Shown here: positions 44,030 to 52,174 of the stretch, in pieces
How positions within the stretch are numbered: the first letter of the stretch is position 1
Layout: the number at the start of each line of letters is the position of its first letter
From: Cryobacterium sp. MP_M3
GTDB lineage: Bacteria; Actinomycetota; Actinomycetes; Actinomycetales; Microbacteriaceae
Length of the DNA: 64,000 nt
NCBI RefSeq assembly: GCF_015752155.1
Contig: NZ_JADOVI010000003.1
Span: 186,001 to 250,000, forward strand
Reading direction: 5' to 3'
The notes under the pieces: generated by a model
Databases searched by the model: none
What the model was told of the DNA's origin: nothing
The model's input: only the letters and a program-made list of their open reading frames with translations
Position numbers and translations under genes: made by a program

Positions 44030-44485
44030 ATGTCGACGTACACCACGACGCCCGGCCGCACGGGCTCGAGCCTCGCCCGGCGGATCGGCTACGCGATCGC
44101 AGGCGCTGTCAACGCCGCCCTGCTGTATGCGGCGAACGTGTGGCCGGGCTGGCACGTGCTGCCGTTTCTCAGCGCGGACACGGTCCTGGTGCTCGGCCTG
44201 GTCAATGTGTCGTTGATCGTGGGGATCATCGTGAATGCCGTCTACCTGGTCGTCGACCAGCCGGCGGTGAAGGCCGCGGGCGACCTGGTCACCCTGGGCA
44301 TCGGCCTTGCCGTGCTGCTGCGCCTCTGGCAGGTGTTCCCCTTCGACTTCGGGGACTCCGTGTTCGACTGGACCCTGCTGCTGCGCATCGTGTTCGGTGT
44401 CGCCATCGCCGGCACCGTGATCGGCCTGGTCGTCCAGATCGTGGTGCTGATCCGGAGGCTCCTCGGCTTCCCCGGACCGGTCTGA
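44030..44485 (+). CDS. Predicted four-TM membrane protein, function unknown
   Basis: 151 residues. TM segments lie at about 18-36 (GYAIAGAVNAALLYAANVWP), 45-68, 82-98 and 110-140 (LLRIVFGVAIAGTVIGLVVQ). The N-terminus (STYTTTPGRTGSSLARR) is basic. No family is recognised. It is the first plus-strand gene beyond ftsY, 58 bases upstream of the chelatase gene. Whether it belongs to the sulfur operon is unclear. The Shine-Dalgarno sequence is weak, so the start at MSTYTTTP is tentative. Confidence 0.65.
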   Translation: MSTYTTTPGRTGSSLARRIGYAIAGAVNAALLYAANVWPGWHVLPFLSADTVLVLGLVNVSLIVGIIVNAVYLVVDQPAVKAAGDLVTLGIGLAVLLRLWQVFPFDFGDSVFDWTLLLRIVFGVAIAGTVIGLVVQIVVLIRRLLGFPGPV

Positions 44486-44531
44486 CCGGACCCCGGTCGA
44501 CATCCGCGGTAACACAGCGGGTGCGACCCGC

Positions 44532-44537
44532 CAGAAT
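44532..44537 (+). promoter_or_regulatory. Predicted -10 element of the sirohydrochlorin chelatase gene (leaderless)
   Basis: CAGAAT, six bases (GGTCGA), then the GTG start. Confidence 0.4.
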
Positions 44538-44543
44538 GGTCGA

Positions 44544-45254
44544 GTGAGCACTCAGACTCCCCCAGCGCTCGTCGGGATCGCCCACGGCACCTCCTCGGCC
44601 CACGGCCAGGCCGCGGTAGCCGGCCTGATGCGCGCCGTGGCCGCCGCCCGGCCCGACCTGACGGTCGCCTCCGGCTTCGTCGACGTGCAACAGCCCGACG
44701 CCCCGGCGACTCTGGCCGCCCTCCCGGCGGGGCTTCCGGCTGTCGTCGTGCCGCTGCTCCTGTCGGCGGGCTACCACGTGCACGTCGACCTGACCGAGGC
44801 CGTGCGGGCCGAGACCGGGCGCTCGGTGCTGCTGGCCGGCGCGCTCGGGCCCGACGACCGCATCATCGCCGTGCTCCGCCGGCGACTCGCGGAGGCCGGT
44901 CTCCGACCGGACGACGTAGTCGTGCTGGCCGTCGCCGGCTCGAGCGATGCGCGGGCCGTGGCCGCCTGCCGGGTCGTTGCCGAGCGCCTGGCGGATGCCG
45001 CCGGGCGCGAGGTGGTCCTCGGCTTCCTCTCCGCCGCCACACCCCGCCTGGCCTGCGCGGTGACGAGGGTCAGGATCAACCGGCCGGGCCGGCGGGTCGT
45101 CGCCAGCAGCTACCTGCTCGCCCCCGGTTACTTCCAGGGACTGGTCGAGAAGGCCGGCGCGGATATCGTGACCCGCCCCCTCCTGGTGCCGGATGAGCCG
45201 GCCCCGGCGCCCCTCGTCGAGGTCGTCATCGACCGGTATTCCGCCGCGCGATAG
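44544..45254 (+). CDS. Sirohydrochlorin ferrochelatase-like protein (CbiX/SirB family)
   Basis: Inserts iron into sirohydrochlorin to give siroheme, the last step for the sulfite reductase encoded next door. The protein has 236 residues. It has a two-lobed CbiX pattern: ALVGIAHGTSSAHGQAAVAG with the N-terminal metal His, AVVVPLLLSAGYHVHVDLTE carrying the H-V-H motif, and SYLLAPGYFQGLVEKAGAD in the second half. Iron rather than cobalt is inferred from context, since no cobalamin genes are nearby. GTG start with a leaderless hexamer. About 200 bases separate it from the reductase gene. Confidence 0.87.
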   Translation: MSTQTPPALVGIAHGTSSAHGQAAVAGLMRAVAAARPDLTVASGFVDVQQPDAPATLAALPAGLPAVVVPLLLSAGYHVHVDLTEAVRAETGRSVLLAGALGPDDRIIAVLRRRLAEAGLRPDDVVVLAVAGSSDARAVAACRVVAERLADAAGREVVLGFLSAATPRLACAVTRVRINRPGRRVVASSYLLAPGYFQGLVEKAGADIVTRPLLVPDEPAPAPLVEVVIDRYSAAR

Positions 45255-45347
45255 CCGCCCTCGCGACGCTCGAGCGCGGCATCCGTTCCTGGCGCACCAT
45301 AGCCGACCCGGCCCGCCGAGCCCCAGTGTGACGCCGCGCTACGGCGC

Positions 45348-45362
45348 GTGACAGGCCGTTAC
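45348..45362. promoter_or_regulatory. Operator-like imperfect palindrome upstream of sulfite reductase
   Basis: GTGAC-AGGCC-GTTAC, with half-sites differing at one position, lies about 100 bases before the reductase start. A further GTGAC and a CGCCG-CGCTA-CGGCG inverted repeat lie just upstream (45328-45345). It could be the site of a regulator of sulfur metabolism; none is identified in the window. Confidence 0.3.
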
Positions 45363-45461
45363 ACGCCGGGGAGACACCGGCCCCCCGTTCTCGGTACGTT
45401 TTCTCCCACCCGGTTCGGCATCCGTTGTCGCCGTCGCCGCGTTCAAGGAGGAGGACCCATC

Positions 45462-47171
45462 GTGTCACCGAGTCAGACCGAGACGGCCCCGACGGCCAGC
45501 CCGAAGCGCCAGGCGTCGCGTCCGAACGGACAGTGGAAGGTCGATGGCACCGCGCCCCTGAACGGCAACGAGCTCTGGAAGCAGGAGGACGGCGGGCTGA
45601 ACGTGCGGGAGCGGATCGAGAAGATCTACTCCAAGCAGGGCTTCGACTCGATCGAGGGCACTGACCTGCACGGCCGGATGCGCTGGTGGGGCCTCTACAC
45701 CCAGCGCAAACCGGGTATCGACGGCGGGAAGACCGCAACCCTCGAACCATACGAGCTCGAGGACAAGTACTTCATGCTCCGTGTGCGCATCGACGGCGGC
45801 CAGCTCACCACCACCCAGCTTCGCGTCATCGGCGAGATCTCCACCGAATTCGGCCGGGACTCCGCCGACCTCACCGATCGGCAGAACATCCAACTGCACT
45901 GGATCCGGGTCGAGGACGTGCCGGAGATCTGGCGCCGCCTCGAGGCCGTCGGCCTGCAGACCACGGAGGCCTGCGGCGACGTGCCGCGCGTCGTTCTCGG
46001 TTCCCCCGTCGCCGGGATCGCCGTCGACGAGCTCATCGACCCGACCACGGTGATCAGTGAGATCACCGCGCGGTACATCGGGGTCCCCGAACTCGCCAAC
46101 CTGCCCCGCAAGTTCAAGACGGCCCTGACCGGGCACCCGAGCCAGGACGTTGTGCACGAGATCAACGACATCGGTTTTGTCGCCCTGCGGCATCCGGAGC
46201 TCGGCCTCGGCTACGACCTCTGGGTCGGCGGCGGCCTCTCCGCCAGCCCTCGCCTCGGCGAGCGCCTGGGCGCCTTCGTCTCCCCCGAGAAGGTCGCGGA
46301 TGTCTGGCTCGGCGTCGCCTCGATCTTCCGCGACTACGGGTACCGGCGGCTGCGCAATAAGGCCAGGCTCAAATTCCTGCTCGCCGACTGGGGGCCGGAG
46401 AAGTTCCGGCAGGTGCTCGAGGACGAATACCTCCACGAGGCGCTGCCCGACGGCCCGCCCGCGCCCACCCCGACCCAGCAGGGCGACCACATCGGCGTGC
46501 ACAAGCAGAACGACGGACGGTTCTACATCGGCGTGACCCCGTTCGTGGGCCGCGTGTCGGGCACGATCCTCACCGGCCTCGCCGACCTGCTCGAGCAGCA
46601 CGGTTCGACCCGGCTGCGCACCACGCCGCACCAGAAGCTCGTGCTGCTCGACATCGTCGAGCAGAGCGTCGAACCGCTCATCGCCGCGCTCGACGCACTG
46701 GGGCTGGCCGCACGCCCCAGCCTGTTCCGTCGTTCGACCATCGCCTGCACCGGCATCGAATACTGCAAGCTCGCCATCGTCGAGACCAAGCAGACCGCCA
46801 CCGACGCGGTGCTCGAACTGGAGAAGCGCCTGGCCGGGATCGACGTTCCCCAGCCGATCAGCCTGCACGTCAACGGATGCCCGAACTCCTGCGCCCGCAT
46901 CCAGACGGCCGACATCGGCCTCAAGGGTCAGCTCCTGCCGGGCGCCGACGGCGAACAGGTTCCCGGATTCCAGGTACACCTCGGCGGCGGCCTGGCCTCG
47001 GTCGGACGGGACGAGGCGGGCCTCGGCCGCACCGTGCGCGGCCTGAAGGTCACCGCGGACGACCTGGCCGACTATGTCGAACGCATCGTGCTGCGGTTCA
47101 TCGCCGACAAGAGCGCCGACGAGACCTTCGCCCAGTGGGCACACCGCGCCGAGGAGGAGGCACTCCAATGA
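45462..47171 (+). CDS. Ferredoxin-dependent assimilatory sulfite (or nitrite) reductase
   Basis: Six-electron reduction of sulfite to sulfide (or nitrite to ammonia) with siroheme and [4Fe-4S]. The protein has 569 residues. Two half-repeats are visible (GQLTTTQLRVIGEISTEFG and GRFYIGVTPFVGRVSGTILT). Cluster ligands are C-x5-C in STIACTGIEYCKLA and C-x3-C in VNGCPNSCARIQ. ACGDVPRVVLGSP lies in the siroheme region. Neighbours cysH/D/N, cysG, a ferredoxin and its reductase favour sulfite. The GTG start has AAGGAGGAG upstream, an unusually strong site. The stop overlaps cysH by four bases. Confidence 0.92.
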   Translation: MSPSQTETAPTASPKRQASRPNGQWKVDGTAPLNGNELWKQEDGGLNVRERIEKIYSKQGFDSIEGTDLHGRMRWWGLYTQRKPGIDGGKTATLEPYELEDKYFMLRVRIDGGQLTTTQLRVIGEISTEFGRDSADLTDRQNIQLHWIRVEDVPEIWRRLEAVGLQTTEACGDVPRVVLGSPVAGIAVDELIDPTTVISEITARYIGVPELANLPRKFKTALTGHPSQDVVHEINDIGFVALRHPELGLGYDLWVGGGLSASPRLGERLGAFVSPEKVADVWLGVASIFRDYGYRRLRNKARLKFLLADWGPEKFRQVLEDEYLHEALPDGPPAPTPTQQGDHIGVHKQNDGRFYIGVTPFVGRVSGTILTGLADLLEQHGSTRLRTTPHQKLVLLDIVEQSVEPLIAALDALGLAARPSLFRRSTIACTGIEYCKLAIVETKQTATDAVLELEKRLAGIDVPQPISLHVNGCPNSCARIQTADIGLKGQLLPGADGEQVPGFQVHLGGGLASVGRDEAGLGRTVRGLKVTADDLADYVERIVLRFIADKSADETFAQWAHRAEEEALQ

Positions 47172-47926
47172 GCATCGACAGCACCGGCATCCACAGCACC
47201 GCCGTCCACGGCACCGGCCGGGCGGTCACGCTCCGCTCCGCAGACGAATTGCGCGCCCTCGCCGAGAGCGGCGCGGCCGAACTGGGCGAGGCCGGCTTTG
47301 AGCAGGTCGTCGCCTGGGTCGCCGCGAACTTCGCGGTCGACGCCGTCGCGGTCGCCTGCTCGATGGCCGACGCGGTGCTCCCCCACGTCGTCTCCGCGCA
47401 ACTGCCCGGCGTCGACGTGCTCTTCCTCGACACCGGCTACCACTTCAGCGAGACCCACGAGACCCGGGCCGATGTGGCCCGGCTGCTGCCCGTGCGGGTC
47501 GTCGACGTGCTGCCCGGACACTCGGTGGCCGAACAGGACCGGCTGCACAGGGCGGAGCTCTTCAACCGCGACCCCAACCTGTGCTGCGCCATGCGCAAGG
47601 TCGAGCCGCTGCACCGCGCCCTGGGCAGCTACGAACTGTGGTTCACCGGCGTGCGCCGGGACGAGGCGCCCACCCGGGCGAACACGCCACTGGTCACCTG
47701 GGACGAACGCAACGGCCTGGTCAAGGTGAACCCGCTCGCCGCGTGGAGCTTCGAGGACATCCTCGACTACGCGGCGGCGCACCAGGTCCCGGTCAATCCG
47801 TTGATGGCCCAGGGCTATCCCTCCATCGGCTGCGCGCCGTGCACGAAACCCGTCGCCCCCGGCGACGATCCCCGATCCGGACGCTGGGCCAGCCTGGCGA
47901 AAACAGAATGCGGACTCCACCTGTGA
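47168..47926 (+). CDS. cysH: Assimilatory adenylyl-sulfate (APS) reductase
   Basis: Reduces adenylyl sulfate to sulfite. The protein has 252 residues. The N-terminal 25 residues are Ser/Thr/His-rich. VAVACSMADAVLPHVVSAQL is the phosphate loop, and LFLDTGYHFSETHETRADVA follows. Two Cys pairs, NLCCAMRKVEPL and SIGCAPCTKPV, bind a [4Fe-4S] cluster, which marks the APS-using type, and the C-terminal KTECGLHL holds the catalytic Cys. The absence of an APS-kinase domain in the neighbouring CysN agrees. The ATG overlaps the reductase stop by four bases. Confidence 0.94.
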   Translation: MSIDSTGIHSTAVHGTGRAVTLRSADELRALAESGAAELGEAGFEQVVAWVAANFAVDAVAVACSMADAVLPHVVSAQLPGVDVLFLDTGYHFSETHETRADVARLLPVRVVDVLPGHSVAEQDRLHRAELFNRDPNLCCAMRKVEPLHRALGSYELWFTGVRRDEAPTRANTPLVTWDERNGLVKVNPLAAWSFEDILDYAAAHQVPVNPLMAQGYPSIGCAPCTKPVAPGDDPRSGRWASLAKTECGLHL

Positions 47927-48861
47927 ACGCCACCGACACCGCCTCGCCGATCCGTGCCACCGGCACCCACCGCCTGTCCCAGCTCGACGTGCTGGAGAGC
48001 GAGGCCATCCACATCATCCGTGAGGTGGTGGCCGAGTTCGAACGCCCCGTGCTGCTGTTCTCCGGCGGCAAGGATTCCGTCGTGGTGCTCCACCTTGCCG
48101 CGAAGGCGTTCTGGCCGGGCCGGGTGCCCTTCCCGCTCCTGCACGTGGACACCGGGCACAACTTCCCCGAGGTCATCGCCTTCCGTGACGAGACCGTGGA
48201 GCGCCTCGGCCTGCGACTCGAGGTCGCCAGGGTGCAGGACTACATCGACGACGGCCGGTTGCACGAGCGTGCCGACGGCACCCGGAACCCGCTGCAGACC
48301 CTGCCGTTGCTCGACGCGATCGCCGCCGGGCGGCACGACGCCGTCTTCGGCGGGGCCCGCCGCGACGAGGACAAGGCCCGCGCCAAGGAGCGCATCCTCT
48401 CCCTCCGCGACGAATTCGGCCAGTGGGACCCGCGCAACCAGCGGCCCGAACTGTGGAACCTCTACAACGGCCGCCACACGGTCGGCCAGCACGTGCGGGC
48501 GTTCCCGATCAGCAACTGGACCGAGCTGAACGTCTGGCGCTACATCGAACGCGAGCAGATCGCGCTGCCCCCGCTCTACTACGCCCACGACCGCGAGGTG
48601 TACCGCCGCGACGGGATGTGGCGCTCGGTCGGCCCGGTCAGCATGCCCCGGGCGACCGAGACCATCGAGAACCGCACGGTGCGCTACCGCACCGTCGGCG
48701 ACATGAGCTGCACCGGCGCGGTCGAGTCGGATGCCGCATCCGTCGACGCCGTCGTGCGCGAGGTCGCCCTCAGCACGATCACCGAACGTGGCGCCACCCG
48801 CGCCGACGACCGGATCTCCGAAGCAGCAATGGAAGACCGAAAAAAGGACGGGTACTTCTAA
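47923..48861 (+). CDS. cysD: Sulfate adenylyltransferase subunit 2
   Basis: Forms APS from sulfate and ATP together with CysN. The protein has 312 residues. The PP-loop motif is VLLFSGGKDSVVVLHLAAKA, then LLHVDTGHNFPEVIAFRDET, FGGARRDEDKARAKERILSL, LYNGRHTVGQHVRAFPISNW and CTGAVESDAASVDAVVREV. The GTG is chosen because its overlap with the cysH stop (GTGA) fits the operon's pattern; an ATG 15 bases earlier is possible. It ends TTCTAATG, sharing a base with cysN. Confidence 0.94.
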   Translation: MNATDTASPIRATGTHRLSQLDVLESEAIHIIREVVAEFERPVLLFSGGKDSVVVLHLAAKAFWPGRVPFPLLHVDTGHNFPEVIAFRDETVERLGLRLEVARVQDYIDDGRLHERADGTRNPLQTLPLLDAIAAGRHDAVFGGARRDEDKARAKERILSLRDEFGQWDPRNQRPELWNLYNGRHTVGQHVRAFPISNWTELNVWRYIEREQIALPPLYYAHDREVYRRDGMWRSVGPVSMPRATETIENRTVRYRTVGDMSCTGAVESDAASVDAVVREVALSTITERGATRADDRISEAAMEDRKKDGYF

Positions 48862-50276
48862 TGACCCAGGCACTCATCGACAGCCAGGCCCCCATCGACA
48901 GCCGGGCACCCGGCTCGGCACAGGCAGCCCTCTCCGCGGCCGAAACCCTGGCCGGCGGCACCCTGTTCCGCTTCGCCACCGCCGGCTCGGTCGACGACGG
49001 CAAGTCGACCCTCGTCGGCCGGCTCCTGCACGACTCGAAGGCCGTGCTCGCCGACCAGCTCGACGCCGTCACCCGCACCTCCACCGAGCGCGGCTTCGGC
49101 GGCGCCGCGGGCGGCATCGACTTCGCCCTGCTCACCGACGGGCTGCGCGCCGAGCGCGAACAGGGCATCACGATCGACGTCGCCTACCGCTACTTCGCCA
49201 CCAACCGGCGCTCCTTCATCCTCGCCGACTGCCCCGGGCACGTGCAGTACACCCGCAACATGGTCACCGGGGCCACCACGGCCGACGCCGTCATCATGCT
49301 CATCGACGCCCGCAAGGGCGTGCTCGAACAGACCCGCCGCCACCTCTCCGTGGTGCGCCTGCTCCGGGTGCCGCACATCATCGTCGCCGTCAACAAGATC
49401 GACCTGCTCGGCTACGACGAGGCCGCCTACACCGGGATCGCGGATGCCGTGCGCACGGTCACCGGGGAACTCGGCCTCGGCGCGGTGCACGTCATCCCCG
49501 TCTCGGCCCTGGCCGGCGACAACGTCGTCGACCGGTCCCCGCGCACCCCCTGGTACACCGGACCCAGCCTGCTCGAACTGCTCGAGACCCTGCCGGTCGT
49601 CGACGAGGTCGAGAGCGCCCTCGAGTCCTTCCGGCTGCCGGTGCAGCTCGTGCTGCGCCCCCAGGGCGCCGTCGCCGTTCCCGCGGCCGACGCGCCCGCC
49701 TTCCGCGACTACCGCGCCTACGCCGGGCAGGTCACCTCCGGCACCGTGCGGGTCGGCGACGCCGTGACCGTGCTGCCCGGCGGGGCCGGCACCGTCGTCA
49801 CCGGGATCGACTTCGCCGGCACCGAACTCACCGAGGCCTTCGCACCGCAATCGATCGCCCTCCGGCTCAGGGACGACCTCGACATCGCCCGCGGGGCGGT
49901 GATCGGCGCCGCCGGCACGCTCCCCAACCCCACGAAGGAGCTGACGGCGGCCCTGTTCTGGCTCGATCCCCGGCCGCTCACCCCCGGCGACCGCGTCCTC
50001 GTGAAGTTCGGCGCCAACACGGTGCAGGCCATCGTCACCGCCGTCACCGGCCGGCTCAATCTGGACACGCTGGAGCAGGAGACGGCGACGAGCCTCGACA
50101 TCAACGACATCGGCCACGTCACCGTGCGGCTCGCCGCGGCGCTGCCGGTCGAGACCTTCGCCTCCAGTCGCCGCTCGGGCGCCTTCCTCGTCATCCATCC
50201 GCAGGACGGCGCGACCCTCGCCGCCGGCATCGTCACGGCCGCCGGCATCGTCACGGCCTCCGGGGTGCCGGCATGA
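48861..50276 (+). CDS. cysN: Sulfate adenylyltransferase subunit 1 (GTPase)
   Basis: The GTPase that drives CysD. The protein has 471 residues. G1 GSVDDGKSTLVGRLLHDSK, switch II EREQGITIDVAYRYFAT and FILADCPGHVQYTRNMVTGA, NKIDLLGYDE, and EF-Tu-like domains II and III to the end. There is no C-terminal APS kinase, unlike mycobacterial CysNC. Two internal duplications are seen: IDSQAP/IDSRAP near the N-terminus and a perfect 18-bp duplication at the C-terminus. The ATG overlaps the cysD stop (TAATG); the end overlaps the binding-protein gene by ATGA. Confidence 0.94.
   Translation: MTQALIDSQAPIDSRAPGSAQAALSAAETLAGGTLFRFATAGSVDDGKSTLVGRLLHDSKAVLADQLDAVTRTSTERGFGGAAGGIDFALLTDGLRAEREQGITIDVAYRYFATNRRSFILADCPGHVQYTRNMVTGATTADAVIMLIDARKGVLEQTRRHLSVVRLLRVPHIIVAVNKIDLLGYDEAAYTGIADAVRTVTGELGLGAVHVIPVSALAGDNVVDRSPRTPWYTGPSLLELLETLPVVDEVESALESFRLPVQLVLRPQGAVAVPAADAPAFRDYRAYAGQVTSGTVRVGDAVTVLPGGAGTVVTGIDFAGTELTEAFAPQSIALRLRDDLDIARGAVIGAAGTLPNPTKELTAALFWLDPRPLTPGDRVLVKFGANTVQAIVTAVTGRLNLDTLEQETATSLDINDIGHVTVRLAAALPVETFASSRRSGAFLVIHPQDGATLAAGIVTAAGIVTASGVPA
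50223..50258 (+). repeat. Perfect 18-bp tandem duplication at the end of cysN
   Basis: The 18-base unit beginning GCCGGCATCG occurs twice without change (50223-50240, 50241-50258). It encodes the repeat AGIVTA-AGIVTA in frame, four residues before the cysN C-terminus, where extra length is easily tolerated. Confidence 0.9.
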
Positions 50277-51349
50277 CCCGGCGCACCGGCCTCGCCTCGC
50301 GCACCGGCCTGGCCCTGGCCGCGATCGCCCTCGTTCCCGTGCTGCTGGGCGGATGCTCGGCGCAGGGCAGCGCGGCGGCGCCGGCCGGACCGGCCGAGGA
50401 ACTCCGCCTCGGCTACTTCGACAACGTCACGCACGCCCCCGCGCTCGTCGGACTGGAGAAGGGCCTCCTCGCCGACAGCCTCGGCGGAACGAAGCTGAGC
50501 AGCCAGATCTTCAGCGCCGGGCCGGCCACCATCGAGGCCCTGAGCGCCGGAGCCATCGACGCCACCTACATTGGCCCGAATCCCGCCGTGAACAGCTTCG
50601 TCAAGAGCGCCGGGCAGTCCGTGCGGATCGTCGCCGGGGCCGCCAGCGGCGGCGCCGCCCTGGTCGTGCGCGCCGGCATCGACGGACCCGCCGACCTGGC
50701 CGGCACCACCATCGCCACCCCCCAGCTCGGAAACACCCAGGACGTCGCCCTCCGCGCGTGGCTCGGTGAGCAGGGCTACGACACCGACACCGCGGGCGGC
50801 GGCCAGGTGCACATCGCACCCACCGACAACGCCCAGACCCTGGCCCTGTTCCAGAGCGGCAAGATCGACGGGGCCTGGCTGCCCGAACCCTGGGTGTCCC
50901 GGCTCGTCCTCGACGCCGGCGCCACCGTGCTCGTCGACGAGGCATCCCTCTGGCCCGACGGGGCCTTCCCCACCACGGTGCTGCTCGTGCGGAGCGAGTA
51001 CCTGGCCGCGCACCCGGAGACCGTGCGGGCCCTCGTCGCCGGGCACACGGCATCCGTCGACTGGCTCACCGCGCACCCCGACGAGGCCGCCGCCGTGATC
51101 AACAAGAAACTGACCGAAGACACCGGAAAGGGCCTCTCCGACGCCGTGATCACCCGGGCGCTCGCCCATGTGACCTTCACGACCGACCCGCTCGCGGCGA
51201 CCTTCCCGGTGCTGCTCAAGGCCGGCGTCACGGTCGGCACCGCGAAGCCGGGCACATTGAACGGACTCTTCGACCTGACGGCCCTGAACGCCGTGCGCGC
51301 AGAGGCCGGCGTCGCGCCGGTCGGCGCCGCCGGACTCGGAACGGAGTAA
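50273..51349 (+). CDS. ABC transporter substrate-binding lipoprotein (SsuA/NrtA-like)
   Basis: 358 residues. The lipoprotein signal has the lipobox LLGG-C (about residue 24) after ALAAIALVPV. The type-2 periplasmic binding domain shows LRLGYFDNVTHAPALVGLEK, SAGPATIEALSAGAIDATYI, GPNPAVNSFVKSAGQSVRIV and DGAWLPEPWVSRLVLDAGAT. The pattern fits aliphatic-sulfonate, taurine or nitrate binders. Its place among cysHDN and cysG suggests a sulfur source, possibly sulfate itself, as no CysP/Sbp-type gene is present. It overlaps cysN by ATGA. Confidence 0.88.
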   Translation: MTRRTGLASRTGLALAAIALVPVLLGGCSAQGSAAAPAGPAEELRLGYFDNVTHAPALVGLEKGLLADSLGGTKLSSQIFSAGPATIEALSAGAIDATYIGPNPAVNSFVKSAGQSVRIVAGAASGGAALVVRAGIDGPADLAGTTIATPQLGNTQDVALRAWLGEQGYDTDTAGGGQVHIAPTDNAQTLALFQSGKIDGAWLPEPWVSRLVLDAGATVLVDEASLWPDGAFPTTVLLVRSEYLAAHPETVRALVAGHTASVDWLTAHPDEAAAVINKKLTEDTGKGLSDAVITRALAHVTFTTDPLAATFPVLLKAGVTVGTAKPGTLNGLFDLTALNAVRAEAGVAPVGAAGLGTE

Positions 51350-51352
51350 GCC

Positions 51353-52174
51353 ATGATCGACACCAGGACGGCACCGGTCACGGTCACCCCGACCACCGGC
51401 ACTGCCACCACGGCCGCCACCCAGACGCAGGTCGACGCCCCCGCCATTCGGGTCGACGGCCTCACCAAACGATTCGGCACCGACGGCCCGGTCGTGCTCG
51501 ACGACATCACCCTGTCGATCGAGCCCGGCGAGTTCGTCTGCCTTCTCGGCGCGTCCGGCTGCGGAAAGTCGACCCTTCTGGGCATCATCGCGGGCCTCGA
51601 GCATCCGACCAGCGGCACCGTCACCGTCACCAGCGGCAGTGCCGCGGTGATGTTCCAGGAGTCGGCCCTGTTCCCCTGGCTGACGGCCGGCCGCAACGTC
51701 GAACTCGCCCTCAAACTCCGCGGAGTGCCCAGGGCCCAGCGTCGCGGCCAGGCCCTCGAACTGCTCGACCTCGTCAACCTCGCGGATGCCGCGCACAAGC
51801 GCCCGCATGAACTCTCCGGCGGCATGCGCCAGCGAGTCGCCCTCGCCCGCTCGCTCGCCCAGGACCGCAAGGTGCTCCTGATGGACGAACCGTTCGCGGC
51901 GCTCGACGCGATCACCAGGGACCTGCTGCACGAGGAACTCGAGCGGATCTGGCGGGAGACCGGCCGCACGATCGTCTTCGTCACCCACAACGTGCGCGAG
52001 GCGGCCCGGCTCGGCCAGCGGGTGCTGCTGATGTCGTCCCGCCCGGGGCGGATCGCCAACGAGTGGCGCCTGGCCGACACCGGGCCGCGCCGGATCGAAT
52101 CCCCGGAGGTATCCCGCCTGTCGATCGAGATCACCGAGCAGCTGAGACAGGAGATCCGCCGCAATGCCCACTGA
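51353..52174 (+). CDS. ABC transporter ATP-binding protein (SsuB-like)
   Basis: 273 residues. The N-terminal 30 residues are Thr/Ala-rich. Walker A is LGASGCGKSTLLGIIAGLEH, the Q-loop VMFQESALFPWLTAGRN, the signature LSGGMRQRVALARSLAQD, Walker B VLLMDEPFAALDA, and the switch His FVTHNVREAARLGQR. It belongs to the nitrate/sulfonate/bicarbonate group. It starts three bases after the binding-protein stop and overlaps the permease gene by 11 bases. Confidence 0.93.
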   Translation: MIDTRTAPVTVTPTTGTATTAATQTQVDAPAIRVDGLTKRFGTDGPVVLDDITLSIEPGEFVCLLGASGCGKSTLLGIIAGLEHPTSGTVTVTSGSAAVMFQESALFPWLTAGRNVELALKLRGVPRAQRRGQALELLDLVNLADAAHKRPHELSGGMRQRVALARSLAQDRKVLLMDEPFAALDAITRDLLHEELERIWRETGRTIVFVTHNVREAARLGQRVLLMSSRPGRIANEWRLADTGPRRIESPEVSRLSIEITEQLRQEIRRNAH

